From: CAWATZ01 sp963784995
Lineage (GTDB): Bacteria; Planctomycetota; Planctomycetia; Gemmatales; Gemmataceae
Length of the DNA stretch: 64,000 nucleotides
NCBI GenBank assembly: GCA_963784995.1
Contig: CAWATZ010000006.1
Span: 124,001-188,000, forward strand
Reading direction: 5' to 3'
Shown here: positions 17,546-26,577 of the stretch, in pieces
How the letters are laid out: every line of letters begins with the position of its first letter
How positions within the stretch are numbered: the stretch's first letter is position 1
Notes under the pieces: generated by a model
Databases searched by the model: none
Told to the model about the DNA's origin: nothing
Seen by the model: the letters and a program-made list of their open reading frames with translations, nothing else
Translations under genes and position numbers: made by a program

Positions 17546-20032
17546 ATGGGCAAGAGGCTGACGGCGACGTTCCTGGTAGCGCTGGTGTTGCTGCTGGGCA
17601 ATGCGCTGGTGTCCTTCTGGAACGTCACCCGGGTGGTGGACCACGATCACCGGGTCGCGCACACCCACGAGGTCCTTGCCCAGTTGCGAGGGATCACGTC
17701 CGCCCTGTACGACGCCGAGGCCGGCCTGAGCAGCCATTTCCTGATGGGACGGGCCGAATCCCTCCGCCCCTGCGAGTTTGCCTTTGAGCGCGTGCCGGAG
17801 GCGCTGGCGAACCTGGAAAGCATGACGGCCGACAATCGGCGCAGCAGCAGCGCGTCCGCCGGCTCGGCCCTCTGATCCAGGAGCAGTTCGCGTTGATGCG
17901 GCAAATGATTGCTTTGCGCGCGAACCGCGGCCAGGGAGGCCGGGAGGCCCTGGCCCTGCGCGGACCGGGAAGGCGCAGACCCTCTCGCAAGAGATCCGCA
18001 GGCTGCTGGCCATGATGGAAGACGAGGAGAACCAGTTGCTGCGCCAGCGCGTTCCGCAGGCCCGGACCAGCACCCGGCTGACGTTCTTGACTTTGCTTGC
18101 CGCCACCATCCTGGGAGTCGCCCTGCTGGGCTTCGTCGCCCTGCTGACCTGGCGCGGCATCCACGATCGCCGGCGCGCCGAGGAGGAGCTGCGCCGCGGC
18201 CGGGACGAACTGGAGGTCCGGGTCGGAGAGCGCACGCTGGAACTGGCGTCGGCCAACGTGCGGCTGCTGCGGGAAATCGAGGAGCGCCGCCGGGCCGAGC
18301 TGGCCCTGCGAGAAGCCAAGGAAACCGCCGAGGCGGCCAGTCGGGTCAAGAGCGAGTTCCTGGCCAGCATGAGTCATGAGATCCGCACGCCCATGAACGG
18401 CATTCTCGGCATGGTGGAAGTGCTGCTGGATACGGACATCACGGTTGAGCAACGCGAGCACCTCGCCATGATCCAGACTTCCGCGGAAGCCCTGCTGGCG
18501 ATGATCGACGACCTGCTGGATTTCGCGAAGATTGAGGCGGGCAAGGTTGACCTCGACCCGATCGCCTTCCATCTCCGCGAGACCCTGGGCGATACCCTGA
18601 AACTGCTGGAAGTGCGCGCCGCAAGAAGGGACTCTGTCTGGCCTGCCGCATTCAGCCGGACGTTCCCGAAACCCTGGTGGGCGACGCTGGCCGGCTCCGC
18701 CAGGTCCTCATCAACCTGGTGGGCAACGCCATCAAGTTCACCGAGAGGGGCGAAGTGTTCGTGGTCGCAGGACAGGCAGCCTTGCCTGTCCTGGGCGTTG
18801 GGACAGGCAAGGCTGCCTGTCCTGCGGGAGTGGAGCTCCATTTTGCCGTCTGCGACACGGGCATTGGCATCCCGACCGACCGGCAGCGCGTGATCTTCGA
18901 CCCGTTCACCCAGGCCGACGGCTCGGTGACGCGCCGCTACGGCGGCACCGGACTGGGCCTGTCCATCTCCTCGCGCCTGGTCGAACTGATGGGAGGTCGG
19001 ATCTGGGTGGAAAGCGAAGTGGGCCAGGGCAGCACTTTCCACTTCACCGCGTGCTTTGCTCGGTGCCCCTCGGAAGATGACAAGGTGACAAGGTGGCAAG
19101 GTGACAAGGTGACAAAGACCGAAGAGCCAGAACTGGGGGCTTCCTCCGCGGCTTCTTCTGTCACCTTGTCACCTTGTCACCTTGTCACCTTATCATCTTC
19201 AGACGGGCTGCGAATCCTGGTCGCGGAAGATAACGCGATCAATCAGGTGGTGGCCCGGCAAATGCTGGAGAAGCAAGGCCATCAGGTCGAAGTGGCCAGC
19301 AACGGCAAGGAGGCCCTGGCCGCACTGGAACGGCAATCCTTCGATCTGGTGCTGATGGACGTGCAGATGCCGGAAATGAGCGGCTTCGACGTGACCGCCG
19401 CCATCCGGGCCCGGGAGAATGGGAGCGGGCGGCGCCAGCCGATCATCGCCCTGACCGCCCATGCCATGAAGGGCGACCGGGAGCGGTGTCTGGAAGCGGG
19501 CATGGACGGCTACCTCTCCAAGCCGATCCAGGCGTGCGAACTCTCCCGGGCCATTGCCCTGGTGGTCGGCGGGAAGCAGCAAGTCCCCGGGAGTGCCAGG
19601 CCGGTTCGCCCTGACCCGGCAGCTGACGCAGCCGGGCACCCGCTTGCGGGTCTGCCACCGGCCGGGCGGAACACCCACGTCCTGGACCGCGCCGCCACTC
19701 TGGAGCGCTACCGTGGCGACCTCTCCTTTGTCCAGACCCTCGCGTCCCTGCTTGTCGAGGAGTCTCTCCGCTCCCTGGCGGAGATGCGGGATGCCCTCCG
19801 GGGTAAGGAAGCCGACCGGTTGGGGCAGGTGGCGCACAAGTTCGTCGGCGCCGTGAGCAGCTTCGTCGCCCCGGAGGCAACCGAGGCGGTCCGGCAACTC
19901 GAAGCCCGGGCCAAGGCGGGAGACTTGCCAGAGGCGGGCCAGGCGCTGGCAACCTTGGAAGTAACCCTGGCCCGGCTGACCGCTGCCCTGGGTGAGCTGC
20001 AACAAGGGCCCGAACGCGTTGGCGCGGGCTGA
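17546..20032 (+). CDS. Membrane hybrid histidine kinase with REC and HPt regions (three frame breaks, two in-frame palindromes)
   Basis: The start follows GGGGAGGGGAAGG. The order is: first transmembrane helix (LTATFLVALVLLLGNALV), CHASE3-like sensor, second helix (LLAATILGVALLGFVALL), coiled coil, HisKA with phospho-acceptor His in SEFLASMSHEIRTPMNG, HATPase (N-box LINLVGNAIKFTERGEV, then CDTGIGIP and GGTGLGLSIS), receiver domain (ILVAEDNAINQ, LVLMDVQMPEMSG, KPI) and a C-terminal HPt-like helix bundle with GQVAHKFVGAVSSF. One-base deletions explain the frame changes near 17835, 17970 and 18625. A palindrome is inserted in frame inside the ATPase domain between GEVFV and VELHFAV (18767-18825). 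A second lies in the linker before the receiver (19073-19200). The signal and partner are unknown. Confidence 0.85.
18767..18825. repeat. Perfect palindrome P6 (25-bp arms) inside the kinase ATPase domain
   Basis: The arms 18767-18791 and 18801-18825 are exact complements (the left begins GCAGGACAGGCAGCC), with a 9-nt loop. It encodes GQAALPVLGVGTGKAACPAG in frame between two core strands of the HATPase domain. Confidence 0.95.
19073..19200. repeat. Palindrome P7 (42-bp arms, GGTGACAA units) between kinase and receiver domains
   Basis: The left arm 19073-19114 and right arm 19159-19200 pair at 40 of 42 positions. Both are built of tandem GTGACAAG units and end in GAAGATGA/TCATCTTC. It belongs to the same family as P3 and is translated in frame. 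Confidence 0.9.
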
Positions 20033-20049
20033 GTTCGAGGACCACTCCT

Positions 20050-20259
20050 GTCGATGAACTGGAGTCGGCGGCACAGGAGTCCCACCTGACAGCCGAGCAG
20101 TTGCAACGGCTCTATGAAACGGTGTGCGGTGAATCGGAGACTGGAGCCGCAGGCGATCAGAGGGATAGCACACTTCGTCTCCGCCCGATGTTGCTGGAGA
20201 TCCTGGTGCGATTGTTCGGCAAGGCTCCCGGCAGTGACCAACGCCAGGGACAGTCGTGA
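20050..20259 (+). CDS. Possible small protein downstream of the kinase, start unclear
   Basis: Between the kinase stop and the convergent gene at 20283 one frame has protein-like composition to a TGA at 20257. It includes SHLTAEQLQRLYETVCGES and RPMLLEILVRLFGKAPG. No good start codon exists in this frame; an ATG at 20054 lies in another frame, so a one-base error could hide the true start. It may be a separate small helical protein or a displaced C-terminal part of the kinase. Confidence 0.25.
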   Translation, partial: VDELESAAQESHLTAEQLQRLYETVCGESETGAAGDQRDSTLRLRPMLLEILVRLFGKAPGSDQRQGQS

Positions 20260-20282
20260 CGTGCAGTCAGCGGAGAGTTTCA

Positions 20283-21473
20283 TCAAGACCGATTCTCCGC
20301 CCGCGCTCGCATTTCCCGCAAGAACGGCTCGGTCTGTTCCGGGTTGCGGAAGCGCAGCTGCAGCGTTCCCCGGGCCGGCGAGTACCTGCGGAACTGGATC
20401 GGGTTGCGGTGGCTGAGCGCGGTCCCGATCAGGAACCCGGCCAGGCCGCCGACCACCAGGGCCAGCAGGTCAACGAGGACAAGGCGCTCCAGCGGCACCT
20501 GCGCGGCCAGGCCGAGCAGCGCAACCAGCATCGGCGTCAGAATCGCTCCCAGGAACATGCCGTTCCGGCTGCCGCGCTGGCCCTCCTCGCGCAGCTGCTC
20601 GTCGCAGCTCTCGCAGGTGGGAAACTCCACCGTCAGCTCGCGCACTCCGACAAGCCCCAGGAGCTGATCGGACCAGGCCATGACCACCTGGCGGCGCACG
20701 TGCCGGGTTTCCGTCCCGCACTGGCAGCAGCGCCAGGGAAAGTGCAGCCGGGTCAGGGAAGCCGTGATCCAGCCGCTGTCGTCCGGTTCCGTCCAGCCGC
20801 TCCTGTCGATTTCCTCCAACCGGTAGGCTTCCGGCGGCGGCGTGCCGCGCGGCAGGTGCTGGCCCAGCTTCCGGCCCAGGAACAGCAGCAGTTCGCCCAG
20901 CTGCGCGGCCGAGGCCGAGTAGCGGGCCGGCAGGACCACCTCGTTGCGGCTGGTGAACAGCAGCTGCCGGCAGCGGATCTGGGCGCCGTGGCCGATCGGC
21001 GAATCCTCGCGGCGGAGCTGCGTGAACGGAATGGCGTCGGGGTTGATCGGCAAGGTAAGGCCGACCAGCGGACTGTCGGTGTCGGGAACCAGGGGCAGGC
21101 CGGAGGCGTTGAACAGGGCCCAGGGACACCAGACCACGGTGTCGCGATAACGCACCTCCAGGCCGTCGGCAGAGAGCACCAGTTCATGGCCGCGCAGCAG
21201 CAGCGACCAGCCCAGCCAGACGCCGGCCGCCAGCAGCAGGCCAATCCCCAGGGCCAGCCGTTCCGCTCCCGAGGCACGCGCTCCCGGCGGCAGGAGAAAG
21301 AAGGCCAGGACACAGAGCAGCCCGCCGAGGCCAAAGACGATGGCCAGGCCGTACATCTTCCGGGGACCGACAGTGATTGCTCCGGCCTTGAGGTAGCTGG
21401 CCGGATCATCGAGCAAACTATCCAGGTCCGGAACCACCGCGGCCAGCGACTGACCCGAGGGAAGAACACTCAT
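20283..21473 (-). CDS. Membrane protein with cytoplasmic Cys-rich domain, unknown function
   Basis: 396 residues with an intact frame. Two transmembrane helices lie near the N-terminus (YGLAIVFGLGGLLCVLAFFL and LALGIGLLLAAGVWLGWSLL). A central domain follows with Cys pairs (CCQCG and CESCDEQ) that could bind zinc. A third and fourth helix come near the C-terminus (NGMFLGAILTPMLVALLGLA and LVLVDLLALVVGGLAGFLIG). The middle segment ELVLSADGLEVRYRDTVVWC resembles a PH-like beta domain. I do not recognise a named family. It converges on the kinase gene, with only the short uncertain frame between them. Confidence 0.6.
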   Translation of the reverse strand: MSVLPSGQSLAAVVPDLDSLLDDPASYLKAGAITVGPRKMYGLAIVFGLGGLLCVLAFFLLPPGARASGAERLALGIGLLLAAGVWLGWSLLLRGHELVLSADGLEVRYRDTVVWCPWALFNASGLPLVPDTDSPLVGLTLPINPDAIPFTQLRREDSPIGHGAQIRCRQLLFTSRNEVVLPARYSASAAQLGELLLFLGRKLGQHLPRGTPPPEAYRLEEIDRSGWTEPDDSGWITASLTRLHFPWRCCQCGTETRHVRRQVVMAWSDQLLGLVGVRELTVEFPTCESCDEQLREEGQRGSRNGMFLGAILTPMLVALLGLAAQVPLERLVLVDLLALVVGGLAGFLIGTALSHRNPIQFRRYSPARGTLQLRFRNPEQTEPFLREMRARAENRS

Positions 21474-21565
21474 GCACCATGCTCCTGAATGAGTTCGCCG
21501 CGGCCAGGGCTGGCCGCTCTCTTAGCGCGGGCGTGCGCCCCACTTGCCGGGGGCGGCTGTTTCTC

Positions 21566-24232
21566 TCACTGCAATCCCAGTCCCACGCGGACAACTCCGC
21601 TCTCGACCGCGACCGGCTCGCTGAACCCCAGGGAGCGCGTCAGCTCCAGCATGGGCCGGTTCTCCGCCAGGATCACACCCGATAGCCGTTTCACCCCGCG
21701 TTCGCGGGCAATGTCGATCAGCCGCCGCAGCAAACAGCGGCCCAGTCCCTGGCGCTGGAACGGATCGCTGACCACCAGGGCGAACTCGGCCGTTCCCGTC
21801 TCCGGAGTGAGGTAGTAACGCGACACGCCGATCATCTGGGCGTTGTCACCCTCCCCCCGCACCGCCGCCAGGGCCATCTCGCGGTCGTAATCGAGATGGC
21901 ACAGCCGGATCAGGCTGTCCCGCGACAGTGTCTTGACCATGCTGAAGAAGCGCATCCGGATGGTGTGTTCCGAGTGCCCCGCGTGCAGCTTGACGATCAG
22001 CGGCTCATCCTCCGGACGCACCGCCCGGATGGTCACGCTGGTGCCATTGCGAAGGGTGAAGGGAGCGGTGTACTGGTTCGGATACGGATGGATTGCCAGC
22101 TGGGGAGGCGGCGTCCCGGGAGGACTGAGGAGCACGCGGGCGTCCAGGGCGATCAGGCGCTCGGGGCTGGCCAGCAGCGGATTGACGTCGATCTCCTGGA
22201 TCTCGGGGAAGTCCACGACCAGCTGGCTGAAGCGGACCAGCAGCGTTTCCAGGGCCTCGGCGCTGACCGGCTTCTGCCCGCGCACCCCCTTGAGGGCCCG
22301 GGCGATCTTGGTCCGCTCGATCTGCCGGCGGGCCAGGGTGCGGTTGAGCGGCGGCAGAGCCAGGGCGCGGTCCTGCAGCACCTCCACCAGGATGCCGCCG
22401 GCACCGAAGAGGATCACCGGACCGAACTGCCGGTCGATGGAACTGCCCACGATCAGCTCGAACCCCTTGTCGCGGATCATCGGCCCGACGGTGACGCCGT
22501 CGAACGCCTGGCTCAGGTTGCGGGATTGCAGATTGGTCCGGATCTGCTCGAAGGCGGTACGCACGGCACGCTCGTCCGGCAAGTTCAGCTGGACGCCGCC
22601 GACGTCGCTCTTGTGCGTGATGGTCGCCGACAGCAGCTTCAGGACCACGGGATAGCCAATCCGATTACTCGCTTGCACTGCCTCGTCGGCCGACCGGCAG
22701 GGGATGCTCTGCGCGACCGGCAGCCCGTACGCCGCCAGCACCTCCTTGGCCTCGGACTCGGTCAGCAGCAGGCGATTCTGGGATCGAGCGGTCTGGATCA
22801 GCTGGCGAACCCGGTCGCTATCCAGTTTGAGATCGGCCGGCAACGCCTCGGGCCGTTCGTACAGGGCCTCCTGACTGCGGCGATACTGGACCATGTGCAG
22901 GAACGCCTGGATGGCCGCCTCGGGGGACTGGAAGGTCGGAATCCCGGCGGAACTCAGCACTTCCCGGCCGGCCCGGACCGCGGCCCCGCCCATCCAGCAG
23001 GTCAGGATCGGCAGCTCGCCGTGGGCGACCGAAGCCAGAGCCCGGGCCGTCTCGGTCGGATCGGTCATGGCCTGCGGCGACAGCAGGACCAGCAGGCCGT
23101 TGACGTTGGGGTCCTGGGCGCAGGCTTCCACGGCCCGCCTGCAGCGTTCCGGCGTGGCGTCACCGAGCAGGTCCACCGGGTTGCCGTGGCTCCAGAAGGG
23201 TGGCAGGGCGGCGTTGAGGGTGGCCAGGGTCTTCTCGCTCAGGGCGGCCAGCTGGCCGCCGGACAGCATCAGAGCATCGGTGGCCATGACGCCAGGACCG
23301 CCCGCGTTGGTGAGGATGGCCAGGGCCGGGCCGCGCGGCGGCGGTTGCAGGGCGAGGATCTCCGACATGTCGAACAGGTCGGGGATGGTATCGACGCGCA
23401 GGATGCCGGCCCGGCGGAAGGCGGTGTCGAAGACGGCGTCGGACCCGGCCAGGGCCCCGGTATGCGAGGCCGCCGCCTTCGCCCCGGCCTCGTGCCGGCC
23501 CGACTTGACCACGATCACCTGCTTGGTCCGGGCCACGCTCCGGGCGGCGCTGAGGAACTTGCGCACGTCGCCGATCGACTCCACGTACAGGATGATGCTC
23601 CGCGTTTGCGGTTCGTCGGCGAAGTAGTCGATCAGGTCGGCCAGGTCCACGTCGATCATGGCCCCGACGCTGACAAAGCTGCTGAAGCCGATGTGCTTTT
23701 CCTCGGCCCAGTCGAGGATGGCAGTGCAGATGGCGCCGCTCTGGCTGAGCAGGGCGACCTTGCCGGGCCGGGCCATGCCGGCGGCAAAGCTGGCGTTGAG
23801 GTTGCTCGGCGGATGGATGATCCCCAGGCAGTTCGGCCCGACAATCCGCATCCGGCCGCGGGCAATGGTGCGCACCTGCTGCTCCAGCTGCCGGCCCTCC
23901 GCTCCCAGCTCCGAGAAACCCGCGGAAATGATGATCGCTCCCGGGATGCCGCGCTCGACGCACTGCTTGACCAAGGCTGGCACCGTCGCCGCAGGCGTGG
24001 CAATCACGGCCAGGTCCACGACCTCGGGCACCGCTGACAGATCGGGATAGGCCAGGACGCCGTGAATCGCCCGGCGTTTGGGATTGACCGGGTAGACCAC
24101 GCCGCCAAAGGGGTTGGCCATCAGGTTGCGCATCAGGATGCTGCCGACGCTGCCGGGCGTGCCGCTGGCGCCCAGCACGGCCACCGAACGCGGTTTGAAG
24201 ATCGGATCGAGGGAGTGACGGATGGTAGCCAT
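21566..24232 (-). CDS. Pat-like protein acetyltransferase: acyl-CoA synthetase (NDP-forming) fused to GNAT
   Basis: 888 residues, intact. The N-terminal CoA-binding Rossmann domain begins FKPRSVAVLGASGTPGSVG. The succinyl-CoA-ligase-like segment contains the phospho-histidine signature SHTGALAGSD. An ATP-grasp region follows at roughly 480-700 (YPVVLKLLSATITHKSDVGG, the acetyl-CoA synthetase signature). The C-terminal GNAT domain has the acetyl-CoA P-loop QRQGLGRCLL. This layout is that of Pat/YfiQ, which acetylates lysines of target proteins such as acetyl-CoA synthetase. Because the active-site His is retained here, the protein could also be an active ADP-forming acyl-CoA synthetase. The gene is separated from the universal stress gene by palindrome P8. 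Confidence 0.88.
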   Translation of the reverse strand: MATIRHSLDPIFKPRSVAVLGASGTPGSVGSILMRNLMANPFGGVVYPVNPKRRAIHGVLAYPDLSAVPEVVDLAVIATPAATVPALVKQCVERGIPGAIIISAGFSELGAEGRQLEQQVRTIARGRMRIVGPNCLGIIHPPSNLNASFAAGMARPGKVALLSQSGAICTAILDWAEEKHIGFSSFVSVGAMIDVDLADLIDYFADEPQTRSIILYVESIGDVRKFLSAARSVARTKQVIVVKSGRHEAGAKAAASHTGALAGSDAVFDTAFRRAGILRVDTIPDLFDMSEILALQPPPRGPALAILTNAGGPGVMATDALMLSGGQLAALSEKTLATLNAALPPFWSHGNPVDLLGDATPERCRRAVEACAQDPNVNGLLVLLSPQAMTDPTETARALASVAHGELPILTCWMGGAAVRAGREVLSSAGIPTFQSPEAAIQAFLHMVQYRRSQEALYERPEALPADLKLDSDRVRQLIQTARSQNRLLLTESEAKEVLAAYGLPVAQSIPCRSADEAVQASNRIGYPVVLKLLSATITHKSDVGGVQLNLPDERAVRTAFEQIRTNLQSRNLSQAFDGVTVGPMIRDKGFELIVGSSIDRQFGPVILFGAGGILVEVLQDRALALPPLNRTLARRQIERTKIARALKGVRGQKPVSAEALETLLVRFSQLVVDFPEIQEIDVNPLLASPERLIALDARVLLSPPGTPPPQLAIHPYPNQYTAPFTLRNGTSVTIRAVRPEDEPLIVKLHAGHSEHTIRMRFFSMVKTLSRDSLIRLCHLDYDREMALAAVRGEGDNAQMIGVSRYYLTPETGTAEFALVVSDPFQRQGLGRCLLRRLIDIARERGVKRLSGVILAENRPMLELTRSLGFSEPVAVESGVVRVGLGLQ

Positions 24233-24262
24233 GCGATCCTCGCAAAACAGTCCGGACCAGAG

Positions 24263-24350
24263 CCGACGAGCCGCCGCTTCGATTTATCGTTTCGCGTTCG
24301 GCCACAAGTCGGCGAACGCGAAACGATAAATCGAAGCGGCGGCTCGTCGG
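24263..24350. repeat. Perfect palindrome P8 (38-bp arms), intergenic
   Basis: The arms 24263-24300 and 24313-24350 are exact complements with a 12-nt loop. The inner arm sequence ATTTATCGTTTCGCG recurs as the inner palindrome of P16 at 58767-58812. It ends 3 nt before the stop codon of the universal stress gene. Confidence 0.95.
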
Positions 24351-24353
24351 ACA

Positions 24354-24821
24354 TCAAGGATGCACAAACTCATGTTCGGGATGGCGGACGGTGAGCACGG
24401 GACAGGGGCCCTTGCGCACCACCTTCTCGGCAGTGCTGCCCAGGAACACGTGAGCCAGGCCGGTGTGGCCGTGGGTCCCCATGACGATCAGATCGACGTT
24501 CTTCTCCCGGGCGAACTCGATGATGCCCTGGAAGGGGATTCCTTGCCGGACCTCGGCCTGCGTCTTGATTCCCGGCAGATTCAGGCCCTTGATCACCCGA
24601 TCCAGGGCGGTCAGTGCGGCGGTGTGAAATTGCTCGGTTGGCGGAATGGCGGCGGGGGCGACCAGGATCGCCTCGGGGATGAACCAGGTCAGGTCCTGGA
24701 CGACGTGCAGCAGATACAGCTGGGCGCCGAACTTCTCGGCAAACGCCACGGCATAGCGCAGCGCGTTCTCGGAGGACTTGCTGAAATCCGTGGGCACGAG
24801 GATGCTGTGCAGGTCGATCAT
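24354..24821 (-). CDS. Universal stress protein, UspA family
   Basis: 155 residues forming a single Usp domain. It starts IDLHSILVPTDFSKSSENAL and ends with the ATP-binding signature GTHGHTGLAHVFLGSTAEKV (G-x2-G-x9-G-S) and the typical PCPVLTVR strand. It should be a cytoplasmic nucleotide-binding stress protein. It lies 21 bp downstream of the aminotransferase gene on the same strand, so co-transcription is likely. Confidence 0.92.
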   Translation of the reverse strand: MIDLHSILVPTDFSKSSENALRYAVAFAEKFGAQLYLLHVVQDLTWFIPEAILVAPAAIPPTEQFHTAALTALDRVIKGLNLPGIKTQAEVRQGIPFQGIIEFAREKNVDLIVMGTHGHTGLAHVFLGSTAEKVVRKGPCPVLTVRHPEHEFVHP

Positions 24822-24842
24822 GGGGGCCTCGTCACGGGGGCT

Positions 24843-25697
24843 TTATTGCTTGACCAACTGCTGGAAGCGTTCGCGCATCTGCCGGGTCATGGCCCCCGGC
24901 TTGCCGTTGCCGAGGACCCGGCCATCGACCTTGACCACCGCGATCACCTCGGCGGCGGTGCCGGTCAGGAAGCACTCGTCGGCGGCGTAGACGTCGTGCC
25001 GGGTCAGCGGCACTTCCTGCACCGTGATGCCGGCCGCGCGGGCCAGCTCAATCACCGCGTTGCGGGTGATGCCTTCCAGGATGCCGGCGTCGATGGGCGG
25101 CGTCCGCAGGATGCCCTTCTTGACCAGGAAGAGGTTGTCGCCAGTACATTCGGCCACCTCGCCATTGTGGTTGAGCATGATCGCTTCCAGGCAGCCGGCC
25201 CGGATGGCCTCGATCTTGGCCATGATGTTGTTGAGGTAGTTGAGCGACTTGATGCGCGGATTGAGGGCGTTGTGGTGATTGCGGATCGTGGCCGCGGTGA
25301 TGATCTCCAGCCCGCTCTCGTACAGCTCCGGCGGATACAGGGCGATGTCGTCCACGATGATGATGATCTGCGGATCGGTGGTCTTGCGCGGATCGAGGCC
25401 CAGCGAGCCGGCACCGCGGGTGACGATCAGACGGATGTAGCCTTCGTGCTTGCTGTTGACGCGCACCGCGTCCAGCACCGCCTCGATCATCTGGTCCCGG
25501 CTCATCGGGATTTCCAGATAGACGTGCTTGGCGCTGTCGTAGAGGCGATCGACGTGTTCGCGGAGGCGGAAGACCTTGCCGTGGTAGATGCGGATGCCCT
25601 CGAAGACGCCGTCGCCGTAGAGCAAGCCGTGATCGTAGACGCTGATCTTGGCGTCGTTCTTGTCGAAGTATTTTCCGTTGATGAAGATCTTGGTCAT
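24843..25697 (-). CDS. ilvE: Branched-chain amino acid aminotransferase (PLP fold type IV)
   Basis: 284 residues, intact. It begins MTKIFINGKYFDKNDAKISV and shows the class IV features YGDGVFEGIRIY, the PLP-lysine region NPRIKSLNYLNNIMAK and EVAECTGDNLFLVKKG. IlvE transfers the amino group between glutamate and the keto acids of Leu, Ile and Val, with PLP, in the cytoplasm. D-amino acid aminotransferase and aminodeoxychorismate lyase share this fold, so ilvE is the best but not the only choice. It is followed on the same strand by the universal stress gene. Confidence 0.85.
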   Translation of the reverse strand: MTKIFINGKYFDKNDAKISVYDHGLLYGDGVFEGIRIYHGKVFRLREHVDRLYDSAKHVYLEIPMSRDQMIEAVLDAVRVNSKHEGYIRLIVTRGAGSLGLDPRKTTDPQIIIIVDDIALYPPELYESGLEIITAATIRNHHNALNPRIKSLNYLNNIMAKIEAIRAGCLEAIMLNHNGEVAECTGDNLFLVKKGILRTPPIDAGILEGITRNAVIELARAAGITVQEVPLTRHDVYAADECFLTGTAAEVIAVVKVDGRVLGNGKPGAMTRQMRERFQQLVKQ

Positions 25698-25795
25698 CGG
25701 CTGGCCTCCGTCGGGCCTGCCCGACAGGTCGCACGCCTGCGTGCACCGGCCGGCAGGCCGGCCTGCGTTGGGGGCCGGCCTTCCCAGGCCGGCCC

Positions 25796-25817
25796 GGACG
25801 GGCTCGGAAGCCCGTCC
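25796..25817. repeat. Short GC-rich hairpin near the end of lolD
   Basis: GGACGGG and CCCGTCC surround CTCGGAAG just at the 3' end of the ABC ATPase frame, within a larger stretch rich in GGCCGGCC (25745-25795). It may act as a terminator or be a degenerate member of the palindrome families. Confidence 0.4.
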
Positions 25818-26548
25818 TACCTGATGCTCGCGCTGGGAATGGTTCGGTCGCTGGCGTCCTCCACGCGCCCGGCCACGAGCCGGACGACCCGGTTCGTGGC
25901 GGAAACTATCTCCATGTTATGGGTCACCATGATGATAGTCAGCCCCTCCTGGCGGTTCAGGTCGCGCAGCAGGGCCACGATGGAGGCCCCATTCTCCACG
26001 TCGAGGTTGCCGGTCGGCTCGTCGGCCAGGAGGATGCGCGGCCGATTGATCAGGGCCCGGGCGATGGCGGCCCGCTGCATCTCGCCGCCGGAAAGCTCGC
26101 GCGGCTTGTGGTTGAGCCGATGGCCCAGGCCGACGCGCTCCAGCAATTCGGTGCCGCGCCGCCGCAGTTCCCTGGCCTTGCCGTACCAGCTGAAGACCGA
26201 CTGGGCGATCATCTGCGGCACCAGCACGTTCTCCAGGGCGGTCAGCTCCGGCAGCAGATGGTAAAACTGGAAGATGAAGCCGAAGGTCTGATTGCGAATC
26301 CGGTCGCGCTCCTGCGGCGGCTGGTTGTCGATGCGCTGATGTCTTTGCAGTTCCAGCCAGACCTCGCCCTGGTCTGGCTTGTCGAGCGTGCCCAGCAGGT
26401 GCAGCAGGGTGCTCTTGCCCGAGCCGGAATGGCCGGTGACGCTGAGGAACTCGCCCTGGTCCACTTCCAGGTCCAGGCCGCGCAGCACCGGAGTCTGGAT
26501 GGCGTTCTTGCGGTACGTCTTGTGCAGATTGATCGCTGCCAGGAGCAT
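25817..26548 (-). CDS. lolD: ABC transporter ATP-binding protein, LolD/MacB type
   Basis: 243 residues. The ATG at 26548 begins MLLAAINLHKTYRKN; the frame is open much further upstream, but that part overlaps the permease and is a shadow. Walker A is GHSGSGKST, the signature is LSGGEMQRAAIARAL, Walker B is ILLADEPTGNLD, and the switch His is in IIMVTHNMEIV. It pairs with the LolC/E-type permease 30 bp upstream. Lol transporters release lipoproteins from the inner membrane in diderms, so a lipoprotein-export role is likely. MacB-like export is the alternative. A short segment after GEVWLE looks slightly longer than usual. Confidence 0.85.
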   Translation of the reverse strand: MLLAAINLHKTYRKNAIQTPVLRGLDLEVDQGEFLSVTGHSGSGKSTLLHLLGTLDKPDQGEVWLELQRHQRIDNQPPQERDRIRNQTFGFIFQFYHLLPELTALENVLVPQMIAQSVFSWYGKARELRRRGTELLERVGLGHRLNHKPRELSGGEMQRAAIARALINRPRILLADEPTGNLDVENGASIVALLRDLNRQEGLTIIMVTHNMEIVSATNRVVRLVAGRVEDASDRTIPSASIR

Positions 26549-26577
26549 GGCACTCCATCCTTTCGCAGAGCAAACCG

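Noticed and set aside
19073..19200. Repeated GTGACAAG units as a CRISPR array
   Set aside because: Units are 7-8 bases without spacers and are arranged as a palindrome inside a coding frame; no cas genes are present.
21896..24037. A 713-codon open frame on the plus strand
   Set aside because: It is antisense to the Pat-like gene, whose domains are unmistakable.
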